Assembly: GCA_038210495.1 (NCBI GenBank)
Contig: JBBQWR010000019.1
Location: forward strand, 1-64,000
Reading direction: 5' to 3'
Length of the DNA: 64,000 nucleotides
Source: JBBQWR01 sp038210495
GTDB taxonomy: Bacteria > Planctomycetota > Planctomycetia > Pirellulales > DATAWG01
Shown: one piece after another, positions 34,101-40,227 of the stretch
Layout: each line of letters starts with the position of its first letter
Position numbering within the stretch: position 1 is the stretch's first letter
The notes under the pieces: generated by a model
Databases searched by the model: none
What the model was told of the DNA's origin: nothing
The model's input: the letters and a program-made list of their open reading frames with translations, nothing else
Program-made: the position numbers and the translations under genes

Positions 34101-35474
34101 TTGCAAAGCGGCGTCGCGATCGGCTCCATCCCGTTGGTCCTCGCCGGCAGCGGCGTTTCCGCTGGCGGGGCGCTGAATAGCGTCAGCGGCGCCAACAGCT
34201 ACTCCGGTCCGATCGCGATTGGCGCCGGAGGCGCGACGATCGTCTCTTCCAATCCAGGCGAGATACTCACGATCGGCGGCGCCATCGACAACGGAGGAAA
34301 CTTATTGACCGTCTCGGGAGGCGGTGACACGACGCTTGGGGCTTCCCTGAGCGGCAACGGTGGTTTGACGAAGACGGGCGGCGGCACATTGACTTTGAGC
34401 CATGCGAACACCCACAGTGGCGGTGCGATCGTCAATGCCGGCACGCTGCGCACCACGGCCGACGGCGCCCTAGGAAACGGAAGTTTGGTCGCCAATGCAA
34501 TGGTTAGCATCGGCGGCAACGAACCAAGCGTCACGAGTTTGTCCGGTTCCGCCACCGGGAGTCTAACACTCGCCACCAGCAAGACGCTGACCGTGACCCA
34601 AGCCGGCGACACCGAATTCGCCGGTAACCTAATCAACAGTGGGACTGTCGCCAAGGCCGGCGCGGGCACGTTGGAAATATCCGCCGCTCCCACGCTGGAC
34701 TCCGGTAGCTCGTTCGCGGTCAGCCAAGGCACGCTGAAATTCAATATCACCTCGGGCGCGCCCAGCGTGCAACCGACGTCGACCGCCACCGTGAGCGCCG
34801 GCGCTAGTCTAGATCTGGCCGGTAGCGTCTCCGCCCTGAGCGATGTTTCGGCCAGCGCTGTTCCGAGTCAGCGCGTGAATATCGCCAGCGCCGGCGTTCT
34901 CGTCATCGAACCACCAACAAGCGGCGCGGTCATCCAACAGGTCGGCGCCATCGGCCCGCTGACGGGTGTCGGCGGCAGCGTGGTCCTCAACGACGGCGCC
35001 GCATTGACGGCCAATCGCATCATCCAAAATTCGCTGACAATCGGCGTCGGATCGACATTTACGCTAGCGCCGTCGGATGACATGGGAAATTCATTGACTG
35101 CGGTGGCCAGTACGCCGCTTCACACCGTGTCACGCGGCGCGCAGGTCTTGGCCTCCGCGTCAATCTCCGGGCGCCCAATGCTTGCCGACTCGCTAATACC
35201 TTCCAATTCGCAGATGATCTCGAGCGAAAGCCTGCGGAGCGTCATTCCGGTTAGTTCACTGCCCATGACCTCGCTCGCCAACAACGACGGCGGCGAGCGC
35301 ATCGGCGTCGTTCCAGAGCCGTCAGGCGTGGTTTTACTGGTCGTCGGATTATTGTTGCTTGGCGGAGCGGCGTCACGTTTTCGCTCCCGGCTTGGCCGAA
35401 GTAGCCAATCACACGCGAAGGAAATCGCGACGGAAACGCGGCGATCGAAACGACGCGGTACGGTCGCGACTTGA
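22137..35474 (+). CDS. Giant autotransporter-repeat surface protein with PEP-CTERM sorting signal
   Basis: A 4445-residue exported protein. An N-terminal signal (hydrophobic AIAVVVGLFFAACTPARG) precedes a beta-helical passenger opening with LSWDPNG. About 25 copies, counted by eye, of the autotransporter-associated beta-strand repeat follow (pattern K-x-G-x-G-T-L-x-L, then N-x-Y-x-G, then I-N-x-G-T-L). Residues about 3350-3770 contain four Ig-like repeats of the choice-of-anchor D kind, and more beta-helix follows. The protein ends in VVPEPSGVVLLVVGLLLLG plus arginines, a PEP-CTERM signal, trailed by about 25 basic residues. There is no outer-membrane beta-barrel, so it is not a classical type V autotransporter. 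PEP-CTERM proteins are processed by exosortase and displayed or released with exopolysaccharide. Composition is dominated by Gly, Thr, Ser, Ala and Asn. Confidence 0.93.
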   Translation: MFRAAWRIARLCSCAHFTSRIVAAFAFRDRRAIAVVVGLFFAACTPARGASLSWDPNGAAAGTGGIGAWDTTNPVFNGGATTWSNATNAADTAVFAGTAGTVTVSGAITAGGLQFDTTGYLITGSTLTFGTTFTITTSAGTATVGSILAGSNTLTTAGSGTLVLSNSSNSFTGGINVTAGVLSFTADGNLGNGANDPTITNNAVLRYAGTSTTLLGTGRVITFGSGGGTIDVSDANGSLNMQTALVGNTLFDKTGAGTIVLSTASLRTGNTQIDGGVVHIDNATAMGTTATTITVNAGTLEIGTGITLATALTLNNGAMLRGASGATPAYSFASNPIIASGATVSLGTVSGNNTLTIASGFANAGGSTVTPTITIANVTSGGKVVLNSGNAALRANWNVTGGSLFLTNANALGIGNTSGSLGPSTLTINGGFLTINSASALTFNGGTAGAEVGLTVSSASTQITNMRPSPGAAVTHTFGPLSIGGSAISFLSDSSNTSGTTGLTFGTVNLTGNPIFDINTGAQMTFGALNDAGTARTITKSNVGLLVLSATPVSLVGGTVIKVNGGTLKLGVSNALGLNTPTIDFSSNSGSVTFDLNGTNFTPGSLILGGGTATITTGMGTLTLASDVNYAGGSVNTIAGKLAIGSVARTFNIGSGGGVAISADISHGSGGSLLKTGAGTLQLTGAISSFTGGYAINQGTLAALTSSSLGSSTNVLTFGSGGTLELRYDAANTFTQPIVMSSGGTINVNRVTSGAGVTQTLGTLALGGGTLSVASPSGFVSSGTEGLTFGATTLSGSQTFSVTNPSAGSMLLTLGPVDDGGVARTIAKTGTGTLTFGTTPTSLVSGTQFTVNQGALQVGLTGSLGTNLPVVLVSPNTAAGTATLALTGTANQTIGNLTLAGISGTTVSVTTASGVLTLGGNVTLDAANNPNGATISGNLDFGTSAKTFTVGDSTAAANDLTVSSILAAGAGGSLVKSGLGTLVLSGGSTTYAGGISLNQGPLVATTSTGSLGSASAVVTFGGGSLELRNDTALAFTAGLNLQSSSGTIALSRATSGAGVTHTVGPLTIGSRQLTLTTAGSVTSGTEGLTLGGLTLTGSPTFNVVAGATAATTLTLGAINDGGTAATISKTGSGTLALSVASTLASGTSINVKSGTLQLAANNVLGTNNPTLNINPTSGASTVSMSAGVSQFINNLVLGGSAGTISSVVTGTGTLTMNGNLLYDVTSNPAPATISGLFALNSSQPNFNINGGAAVGVPDVTVTAAISGGGASVVKNGAGNLQFGSNSYTGSTTVNAGTLTITADNSLGAAPGSYSANWLNLNAGSTLAATNTFALNVNRGITIGGGAATIDVASGKTLSYAYLGNANGGITGSGTIIKNGAGTLQLSSDNHTYTGAVVVNTGRLAMVAVTGPGGLGSLSDNFNNSSSFTVNGAGELYFDFTQTNLPFVLGGTPTLTHNGGAFTMIGYPTPPPSGGNSVLDSAKTTTFASGFTTITLDAMAGGATIFDYGSFASDIFRSTSSGATVLVRGDSLGATANFNVSQYRAALNGSPALSSSGSGAGTGIMPYMITDAVAGLGSDFVTYIAPSGGPAGFTALAAGQYSSSPASGVNVKITNTSVTVNNLSPQSLLLANTTVSDTVTINSGQTLTLTSGAILSTGTNSNAIGGGILTFGNNSITGYEGIFHVVKDLAVSSNINNNGANAVSLTKSSAGTLTLSGTGSTYSGGTTINAGTVSVSLDANLGNTSGGVKFAGGTLAITSSLSTGRTFTLVGNGYSNAINVANATTLTENGNLTGAGGFTKGGLGTLILNGSDNYTGATTVGAGTLQAGGTTAFGSGSAVSVASGATLALNASSLAIGSLAGAGSVALGSGTLTTGGDGTSTTFLGAIASTGGGLTKQGAGVFTLSGNNTYTGATLISDGALQAGSTTAFSTTSPLTVNSGAALSLNGANNTVGSLAGAGVVSLGSAMLTVADIGSTTFSGAIIGAGTLTKAGATSVNSLTLSGANSYLGGTNFNAGTISVANDSSLGDTFGGLNFNGGTLATTASFSTNRPVSFAASGGFNIAGGSTLTAAGLFSGAGGPTLTTGIGTLLLTSLNSYTGATTVNAGTLKAGSAIAFGSVSAVTVNSPGIVDLNNFSMTIGSLAGSGSVTLNGGTLTTGNANPTTFSGAISGAGAVIKQGSGTFTFGGPNTYNGPTTINAGTLALFGSANPLPTTTVLTVASVSGAVFNLNGVNQTIASLSGGGSGGNVTLGSGVLTVGDATSTTFAGVISGTNGGLTKQGAGNLTLTGFNSYSGPTAINVGTLTAGPSGQPFGSGSAATIAGGATLAIPDNIGGLVALGSLSGTGAVTVGVGDTLTVGTSNNLSSSFSGAISGPGGMTKAGTGAFTLNTTNTYAGTTAVNAGVLRIGVASALGSGPVTLFSGSLDFASDTPLSFTQPITLTGGAQLSSGRATAGAGVTHNVSALTIPSATLTVGAGANVVTDSPFGISIASATLTGFPTFTVNNNGAGSGTLTIGPIGESGGSRTLNKSGAGTLVLSSANSYSEATTIFAGVLKIQNATGLGTVAKGTSVSNGAQLQLDSNLAVGAEALTLNGVGDAAGTGAFRSLGGTSSWAGPITLSTASSIGVDSGTLTAGAAIGGGNSLTKVGAGTLLMGAGATLDSTQTLTIGAGLLDLGGNNQTLANSNALVFGGTSGASPALATGATGTLTINGNVTYNATGNPLAGQLSGNLVNLGGATRTFTIGDSTAAAIDMTVSAALTGGAILKTGAGVLALTNSANSFSGATIHAGTLNVGADANLGSSAGGVTFDSGSTGVLQLDGAFSVASTRLLTLMAGGSVDVTAGHAATIDGKITGAGAFTTTDSGTLTLNNTTNDFSGGTFVTGGTLKLGATNVLPAAGSVTVNGVSATLDLQTFSAAVGVLTLNNGSITGGVGGTLTGSHYTVENGGISAVLGGGGAVLTKNTLATVTLSGVNTYGGGTIVNAGTLSINQDRALGAVPGLATVANLVLNGGALSSSATFTLATNRGIALGPTSGSGSGILDVASGQTLTYGGVIADNGGGTGDLLKTGAGTLLLTGANTYTGLTTINGGTLQIGALGQIVGATQINVAGTLDNSGTVGAIDLEGGTLTGSGTVGAVMLGPGGGAILGNINSSADYVFQSGIVSGALGGTAGLIKTGSGTVTLLGSNSYQGPTSVNFGKLVVNGALTASAVTVGSGATLGGSGSNAGTVTVNSGGHLAPGNSIGTLTTGDLSLSGVYDVELGTTGASHASPGQSDRVNVTGNLTLGGTLNLIDNAGANGNGAFSPGSYRIFTYSAAQSGAFATINNLGSNHAKVDSAVVGSIALDVYRQANASRSPASLNFGAAHVGDTVAAQAISLTNNAANDGFSEKVDATLGAPVGFTTSGAVALLAPGATDSSSLTATLDTSSVGAKAGLVTLTLISNGAGTSGFGATPLASQNVAVNGTVWRLASAGAIAPPGYLGNFHVGATAQTMLVATNTAAADGFSEKLDASLGSAGGDATIAGGPIGLLGPSLTDNSTLLLGISTLSAGAKSGSAQITLASNGAGTSGLASSPLMTQTVNISGTVYRLAAAKAVASPVNLGVVHVGGAFVSQPITIVNTAANDTFSEKLDVGFGALTGNATTAGAIGLLAPGSTDSSSLLVGLGGAAHTSAVGPLTGSAPLTFNSNGGGSSGLGVTALASQSVNITGQVNYLAQPQFTHPSGAGALGGNGASYTLNFGHIAQNSGAYTANLEVLNAQLDPTFQDNLSTAFGNAEVTHFTLTGFNSYSGIAPGATQTGLQITFDSNANHGPFADSLSLHPNSVNASGSTALGDVTLNIIVSQLALAWTGQDGGGGPANSSWDTSNGSTNWADGTIATFHQNGSRVTFGDSNPANGNSSIATSAIAVQTAGVTPVSVTFDNTTTNYSLSNAGAAVGISGSTGIIKNGGGSVTLAGPNTFTGAVVINAGRIRVLDGAALGASAGVSVASGSALELQSGVAIGSIPLVLAGSGVSAGGALNSVSGANSYSGPIAIGAGGATIVSSNPGEILTIGGAIDNGGNLLTVSGGGDTTLGASLSGNGGLTKTGGGTLTLSHANTHSGGAIVNAGTLRTTADGALGNGSLVANAMVSIGGNEPSVTSLSGSATGSLTLATSKTLTVTQAGDTEFAGNLINSGTVAKAGAGTLEISAAPTLDSGSSFAVSQGTLKFNITSGAPSVQPTSTATVSAGASLDLAGSVSALSDVSASAVPSQRVNIASAGVLVIEPPTSGAVIQQVGAIGPLTGVGGSVVLNDGAALTANRIIQNSLTIGVGSTFTLAPSDDMGNSLTAVASTPLHTVSRGAQVLASASISGRPMLADSLIPSNSQMISSESLRSVIPVSSLPMTSLANNDGGERIGVVPEPSGVVLLVVGLLLLGGAASRFRSRLGRSSQSHAKEIATETRRSKRRGTVAT
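32190..33660 (+). repeat. Four tandem Ig-like (choice-of-anchor D type) repeats inside the giant protein
   Basis: Repeat units open at about 32190 (LNFGAAHVGDTVAAQ), 32557 (YLGNFHVGATAQTML), 32917 (NLGVVHVGGAFVSQP) and 33310 (LNFGHIAQNSGAYTA). The first three share N-x-A-A-x-D-x-F-S-E-K, LLxPGxTDxS and a closing S-N-G-x-G-x-S-G-L block with a period near 120 residues. The fourth is more divergent. They split the beta-helical passenger into a large and a small part. Confidence 0.75.
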
Positions 35475-35727
35475 TCCTACACGCCACGATAAAAACGCGA
35501 CGAGCGGAAAGTCTCGCTGAGCTTTCCTGGTCTTCGTTGTGCGGACAGTCGCTGCTTTGCTAGAATTGGCCCGTCTCACGCCACTTTTCGGTTGAGAATC
35601 GAACGTGATTTGCGCATGCTCGCTCTGCGTATATTTCACGGGCCATCAAACTTTAGTGTACTCACCGCATCAAAAGCGGCGATCAAGCAACAGCGATTGG
35701 TTTTCGGAAATCAGAAATGAGCATCGA

Positions 35728-35801
35728 GCGCCCGTAGCTCAATTGGATAGAGCAGCGGACTTCTAATCCGCAGGTTACAGGTTCGATTCCTGTCGGGCGT
35801 A
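35728..35801 (+). tRNA. tRNA-Arg (anticodon TCT)
   Basis: The 74-nt gene folds as a cloverleaf: acceptor GCGCCCG paired with CGGGCGT (first pair G-T), D arm AGCTCAATTGGATAGAGCA, anticodon stem GCGGA with loop CTTCTAA and stem TCCGC, and T arm ACAGG-TTCGATT-CCTGT. The anticodon TCT reads AGA/AGG arginine codons. CCA is not encoded. An integrase N-terminal relic begins 130 bp downstream, so this tRNA may have served as an integration site. Confidence 0.97.
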
Positions 35802-35858
35802 CTTTTGATTAGTTGAGCCGAACACGAGACTTTTGTGCATGCCTGTGAACTGCAGCGC

Positions 35859-35901
35859 GGCCGGTTTTTCCCGGCCCAAGCCGGTAGAACCCGTTTCGGG
35901 T
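35859..35901. repeat. Two short hairpins downstream of tRNA-Arg
   Basis: GGCCGG-TTTTTC-CCGGCC lies at 35859-35876 and ACCCG-TTT-CGGGT at 35889-35901. No T-tract follows either stem, so neither is a standard intrinsic terminator. They lie between the tRNA and the integrase stub, where a recombination site would be expected. Confidence 0.45.
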
Positions 35902-35930
35902 CAATTTGGGTAAACCTTTGAATCGCTTCC

Positions 35931-36062
35931 ATGCCCTGGCTGATTTCCACGACCCCGACCTATCGACTCCATAAGCCGTCCAAACAGGCCGTGGTTACGC
36001 TCAATGGCAAAGACGTCTATTTAGGGGGGCTGCTCCCACCCGCGCGAAGCAATTCTTCTTGA
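35931..36062 (+). pseudogene. Truncated tyrosine-recombinase/integrase, N-terminal stub
   Basis: A 43-codon frame starting at ATG 35931 contains TPTYRLHKPSKQAVVTLNGK and then DVYLG. This is the characteristic opening of planctomycete phage-type integrases, which continue with a Trp-rich LGPxGTKAS segment. Here the similarity stops abruptly after YLG and a stop follows twelve codons later (TGA 36060-36062). The SAM-like core-binding domain and the catalytic domain are absent. Position just 3' of tRNA-Arg fits the usual site for such integrases. It is too short for standard ORF calling. Confidence 0.72.
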
Positions 36063-36174
36063 TCGCAAACTGACGTCATTCTTCAATCGATGAAAGGTCG
36101 AGTTGCAAACAGGCCATCGCCGGCCGAAAGGCGTCGAAGGCTCGACCCGGCGTCGCGCGAGCCTAGAATAAGTC

Positions 36175-38295
36175 ATGCGCAAAATTTCAGCCCAATCGCG
36201 GTCAAGCCCTCAGCCAACTCGTCAGCCGCCGGCCGATCAGGTTGCCGGCTCGCCTTCAGCCACCGCCAACGATCTCCCGCAATTCTCGCTGCCGAATTCA
36301 CAGCCGACCCCACAGCCGACCCCACAGCCGAATTCCAGCCGCGGTCGGTTCGACCGCTATCGCCAGAAGGTACGGCAGCGGGAATTGCCCAATGGCCCCA
36401 TCCATTCCTCGGGCGACACCCGCAGCGCCAAGGACCGCGCGAGGTCGGCGATGCAATTGGTCTCGCATTTCTTTCAGCTATTGCGGCCCTATCGATATCA
36501 GACGTTTTGGATTCTCGCGTCGGCCGCCCTGGCGACGCTGATCGGCCTCGTGCCGCCGGCGGGCACCAAATTCGTCATCGACTACGGCCTGGGGCATAAG
36601 TCACTGCCCGACTCCTGGCTGCGCTCGTATCCGTCGCTCGCAAACCCACGACAACTTCTGCTGCTCACCGTGCTGGCCGTCGCGGGCGTCTCGCTGCTGA
36701 AGATCGTGATCCAGGTCTGGGGACGCTGGCGCGCGACGAAGATCTCCAAGCAGATCCAACTCAACGTGCGCCGCCGCGTGTTCGAGCATGCCGTGCGGTT
36801 GCCGCTCCATCGGGTGCAAGAAATTCGTTCGGGCGGAGTGGCTTCGATTCTCCGCGAAGACGGCGGCAGCGTCGGCGAGCTGATGTTCGGCATGCTGTTT
36901 AACCCCTGGCGAGCTATCATCCAATTGATCGGCAGCCTGGCGATCTTGGCCTGGGTCGATTGGACCCTGCTGCTCGGAGCGCTGGTGCTGCTGCCGACCG
37001 TGTATGTGACCCATCGCGCGTGGATCAACAACATTCGGCCGCAGTTCCGCGTGATTCGCAAACAGCGGGAGCAGATCGACGCGGGCGCCACCGAATCGTT
37101 CGCCGGGATGCGAATTGTGCGGGCCTTCAGCCGTCAAAAACGGGAGGTCGCTCGGTTCACGACGGAGAATAATCTGATGGCCCGGCAGGAGCTCTATGCC
37201 TGGTGGTGGATGCGAGCGGTCGAAACGATCTGGGAAGCGCTCATTCCGATCGCCAGCGCCGCGCTGCTGTTCTACGGCGGCTGGCGCGTGCTCGATGGGC
37301 ACATGACCGTGGGCGACCTGATGATGTTTCTCGTCTATCTGTTGATGCTGCTTGAGCCGCTGGCCACGCTCGCGACGAGCGCGACTCAATTTCAAAACAG
37401 CCTGAGCGGATTGGATCGCGTGCTCGATCTGCTCGGCGAATCGCGCGAGATGCCCTCCACGCCCAATTCCCTGAAGGCCGACCGTCATTCGATCGCCGGT
37501 CATATTGCGATTGAGCACGTTTCGTTCACGTATCCCGGCGGCGATCAGCCGGCCCTCAGCGATGTCAGCCTGTCGGTGGCTGCGGGCCAGACGGTCGCCC
37601 TGGTCGGCCCCAGCGGCGCCGGCAAAACAACGCTCAGCAATCTGGTGGCCCGGTTTTACGATCCCACCGCGGGCCGCGTGACGCTGGACGCGCGCGATCT
37701 GCGCGATTACGACGTCGAATCGTTTCGCTCGCTGCTGGGCATCGTCGAGCAGGATGTGTTTCTGTTCGACGGCACGATCGCCCAGAACATCGCCTATGCC
37801 CGCCGCGAGGCCACGCCAGACGAAATCCGTGCCGCCGCCGACGCGGCCAGCGCAACGGAGTTCATCGAGCGGATGACCCACGGCATGCAAACGGTGATCG
37901 GCGAGCGAGGCGTGCGGCTCAGCGGCGGTCAGCGCCAGCGGCTCGCCATCGCCCGCGCGATCTTGGCCGATCCCAAGCTATTGATCCTCGACGAAGCCAC
38001 CAGCAATCTCGACACGGAGAGCGAGCGCCTGATCCAGCAAAGCCTGGCGACTCTGATGCGCGGCCGAACCAGCTTCGTGATCGCCCATCGTCTGAGCACC
38101 ATCTCCCGCGCCGACCTGATCGTCGTCGTCGAACATGGCCGCATCAGCCAAACGGGAACCCATGCGGAGTTGATGGCCAAAGGGGGCAAGTACCGCACAA
38201 TGGTCGACCAGCAAATCCACATGACGCTGGGCAGCATGTGCGCCCTCGCCGCGTCCGAAGCCGATCTCGCGAGCGATCCGTTAGTCCACTTCTGA
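36175..38295 (+). CDS. MsbA-like ABC exporter, fused membrane and ATPase domains
   Basis: The 706-residue half-transporter has about 90 disordered N-terminal residues rich in Pro/Gln/Ser, including a tandem TPQPTPQPN repeat, then six membrane helices (about 105-400). An ABC ATPase follows with Walker A GPSGAGKTT, Q-loop EQDVFLFDG, signature LSGGQRQR, Walker B LLILDEATSNLD and switch His in IAHRLS. As a homodimer it would export a lipid, lipid-linked glycan or drug across the inner membrane. The extended N-terminus is longer than in E. coli MsbA and could be regulatory, or partly untranslated if an internal start is used. The gene lies downstream of the tRNA/integrase relic and 362 bp before the ADP-ribosyltransferase locus. 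Confidence 0.9.
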   Translation: MRKISAQSRSSPQPTRQPPADQVAGSPSATANDLPQFSLPNSQPTPQPTPQPNSSRGRFDRYRQKVRQRELPNGPIHSSGDTRSAKDRARSAMQLVSHFFQLLRPYRYQTFWILASAALATLIGLVPPAGTKFVIDYGLGHKSLPDSWLRSYPSLANPRQLLLLTVLAVAGVSLLKIVIQVWGRWRATKISKQIQLNVRRRVFEHAVRLPLHRVQEIRSGGVASILREDGGSVGELMFGMLFNPWRAIIQLIGSLAILAWVDWTLLLGALVLLPTVYVTHRAWINNIRPQFRVIRKQREQIDAGATESFAGMRIVRAFSRQKREVARFTTENNLMARQELYAWWWMRAVETIWEALIPIASAALLFYGGWRVLDGHMTVGDLMMFLVYLLMLLEPLATLATSATQFQNSLSGLDRVLDLLGESREMPSTPNSLKADRHSIAGHIAIEHVSFTYPGGDQPALSDVSLSVAAGQTVALVGPSGAGKTTLSNLVARFYDPTAGRVTLDARDLRDYDVESFRSLLGIVEQDVFLFDGTIAQNIAYARREATPDEIRAAADAASATEFIERMTHGMQTVIGERGVRLSGGQRQRLAIARAILADPKLLILDEATSNLDTESERLIQQSLATLMRGRTSFVIAHRLSTISRADLIVVVEHGRISQTGTHAELMAKGGKYRTMVDQQIHMTLGSMCALAASEADLASDPLVHF

Positions 38296-38657
38296 ACTTC
38301 GGACAAGAAGATCCCTTCTGCGAAATGCCCGTCTGCGAAATGATTGACGCCGGGCGGATGGGGCAATACACTCTGGTTGTTTTGCCATCCAGCTTGAGGC
38401 TGATCTCTAGCACGCCAGGGGACAACGCAGCGCAACCGTCGAATAACGGCTGACTCGCGACGTTATTATCTTTCTTCCTGACCTGTCTGAGGGCACAGGC
38501 GCCTTTTTCAACCTTAAGTTGACGATTGTCATGCCCGTCGGACGGCGACCCAGGCGCCAGGCCGCCTTTCTGTTCATCACCTTCGCGTAAATCCGTTGCG
38601 CATCGTGTGGACCGGCAGGAATTTAGCAACCATTTCGACAATCAGGACGACACGATC
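38296..38657. other. Intergenic leader before the ADP-ribosyltransferase locus
   Basis: About 360 bp with no supported gene. It contains a direct repeat TCTGCGAAATG (around 38317 and 38332) separated by a few bases. Base composition is lower in GC than the flanking genes, consistent with a promoter region for the three-gene locus. The open frame from 38526 continues into the next gene, but its leader is unlike coding sequence. Confidence 0.45.
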
Positions 38658-40169
38658 GTGGCAAAAGCAGCCGAGTTGGACAAAAACCTGGTCGACGGAC
38701 TAAAAGCGGCAAAATCGAAGCGAGCCTATTTCGCGCTCGTGCTCAAGGGCAGCAACGATGGCGCCTTGATCATCTCCAAGACCAAGGTTCCTCCGGCCGA
38801 CATCGCCGCGGCCAAAAAGCAAAGCGGCGGCGCGGCCGTACTTAAGGGATTTTGCCAGAACGAAGAGGGGCGGTATTTCTTCGAGACGGCCAAGGAAGCG
38901 CCCGCCACGGCCGCCCAAGCGGTCAAGATAATCGCGAAGCGCGACGCCGGCATGGCGATTATTGCCGAGTTCCGCGTCAGCACGGATCCCGAGTTGCTGG
39001 CCGACGACGGGGATGCGACCGTCACAACTGCCTCGACAGTTCAGCCAAAGCAAGATGACGGCGCGGCCGTGATTAAACGGTTCCACGACCTGTCCGCGGA
39101 CATCACGGCGGCCCTTGGCGGCCCGAACAAGGATCGCGTGAAAACGCTGTTCGCCGCCATCCGAGAACAGCTCCAGAAGAAAGATTTCGCCGCGGCGACC
39201 AAAAATATCGACGAACTGGATTCCTTGGTGAAGCCAGCGCCAGCGGCCGCAGCGACTCCCGCGCCACAAGATGGCGCCGCGGTTGGCGACCGGCTCAAGG
39301 CCATGACGCCGGAAATCAAGACTGCGCTGGCCGGACCCAATCAAGCCCGGGTGAAAGCACTGTTCGTCGCGGTCAGTGGGCAGATCAAGAACAAGGATTT
39401 CGTCCCGGCGAGCAAGGCTCTCGATGAACTCGAGTCTCTATTGAAGCCAGCAGCGGGCCCGAGCGCCAGCGATTTGGCGGCCGAGTGGAAAACGAAGCTG
39501 ACCGAGTGGACTCCCGCGATTAAGGCGGCCTTGACGGCCAAGGGGCCCAGCGCCGCGGCTATCGGCAAACTGCTCGCTCAGGCCTCCGCGCTGTCGAAGC
39601 CTGGCGGAGACATGGCCCAGGCCATCGCCCAACTGACCGAGTGCCACGCCCTGGCCACGGCCGGCGCGGCGTCGCAGACCGACGGCAAGACTGCGGGCAA
39701 GAAGATTTCACCGGCCTTCGCGCAGCTCTGGAGTCAGGCGAAGGAAGTCTGGCGAGACGCGGTAGACACGATCAACAGCCAGCTGGAGAAACTTCGTTCC
39801 GCGCTCCTTAACTTCGACGAGAAGAAATATCCAGAGATCGCCAGCCTATCCCCAGAAACGAAGGAAAAATTCAAGCAGCAACTCAAAGCCGTCGCCGAAG
39901 GAGGACTGAGTCAACTCGTCGATAGCCAGCGGGTCGCGCTGCAAGTGGCGCTTGTCAATGTCGACCAGGCCGCGGACGACGCCAAGAAAGCGAAATCCAT
40001 TGCCGATGCGCACGCGCTGGTGAAGAACATTCAGAACTACGTGGGGAGCGCCGAAAAAATCGAGGTGTGCGACGACAATGGTCTCGATGTCGTGGTGACG
40101 ATCCGGTCGGAATTGGGCGGGGCCTTGGGCAAGTTGGACGAGGCATTGGCGAAAGCTTTCGTCAGCTAG
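38658..40169 (+). CDS. Helical-repeat protein of the ADP-ribosyltransferase locus (unknown family)
   Basis: The 503-residue protein is not one I can name. Residues 1-118 form a compact domain with strand-rich YFALVLKGSNDGALIIS and a Lys/Ala helix (VPPADIAAAKKQSGG). Three tandem helical units of about 60-65 residues follow (about 134-194, 205-265, 275-335). The first two share DGAAV, the AL-GPN-RVK-LF core, KDF and LD-L-KPA; the third is more divergent. The remaining 165 residues are helical and charged. It has no signal peptide or membrane segment. I chose GTG 38658 because AGGA lies 10 nt upstream and the leader from 38526 is non-conserved in character. It ends 71 bp before the ADP-ribosyltransferase start, so the two are probably cotranscribed. 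A scaffold, chaperone or delivery partner is possible; function is unknown. Confidence 0.7.
   Translation: MAKAAELDKNLVDGLKAAKSKRAYFALVLKGSNDGALIISKTKVPPADIAAAKKQSGGAAVLKGFCQNEEGRYFFETAKEAPATAAQAVKIIAKRDAGMAIIAEFRVSTDPELLADDGDATVTTASTVQPKQDDGAAVIKRFHDLSADITAALGGPNKDRVKTLFAAIREQLQKKDFAAATKNIDELDSLVKPAPAAAATPAPQDGAAVGDRLKAMTPEIKTALAGPNQARVKALFVAVSGQIKNKDFVPASKALDELESLLKPAAGPSASDLAAEWKTKLTEWTPAIKAALTAKGPSAAAIGKLLAQASALSKPGGDMAQAIAQLTECHALATAGAASQTDGKTAGKKISPAFAQLWSQAKEVWRDAVDTINSQLEKLRSALLNFDEKKYPEIASLSPETKEKFKQQLKAVAEGGLSQLVDSQRVALQVALVNVDQAADDAKKAKSIADAHALVKNIQNYVGSAEKIEVCDDNGLDVVVTIRSELGGALGKLDEALAKAFVS
39057..39662 (+). repeat. Three tandem roughly 70-residue helical units in the locus partner protein
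   Basis: Units start near residues 134, 205 and 275. Units 1 and 2 are clearly alike (DGAAV, then AALGGPNKDRVKTLF against TALAGPNQARVKALF, then KKDFAAATKNIDELDSL against NKDFVPASKALDELESL). Unit 3 keeps only the helical spacing and the Ala/Leu pattern. Ala/Pro linkers separate them. Confidence 0.72.
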
Positions 40170-40227
40170 CCGCGTCGTTGGCGTGGGTCGACGCCCGAGC
40201 AGCATGTTGGAAACAACTGAAGTGAGT

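Noticed and set aside
22137..35474. Possible CRISPR-like or satellite repeat
   Set aside because: Repetition is at protein level with variable spacing and drifting sequence; there is no constant repeat/unique spacer pattern.
22137..35474. Classical type V autotransporter
   Set aside because: No C-terminal beta-barrel; the end is a PEP-CTERM sorting signal.
36601..37890. 429-codon minus-strand frame opposite the ABC exporter
   Set aside because: His/Arg/Gln-rich antisense translation; the plus strand carries Walker A, signature and Walker B motifs.
38526..38657. Upstream extension of the helical-repeat gene starting at ATG 38526
   Set aside because: Leader translation is Cys/Pro/Arg-rich and unlike the rest; GTG 38658 has an AGGA site upstream.
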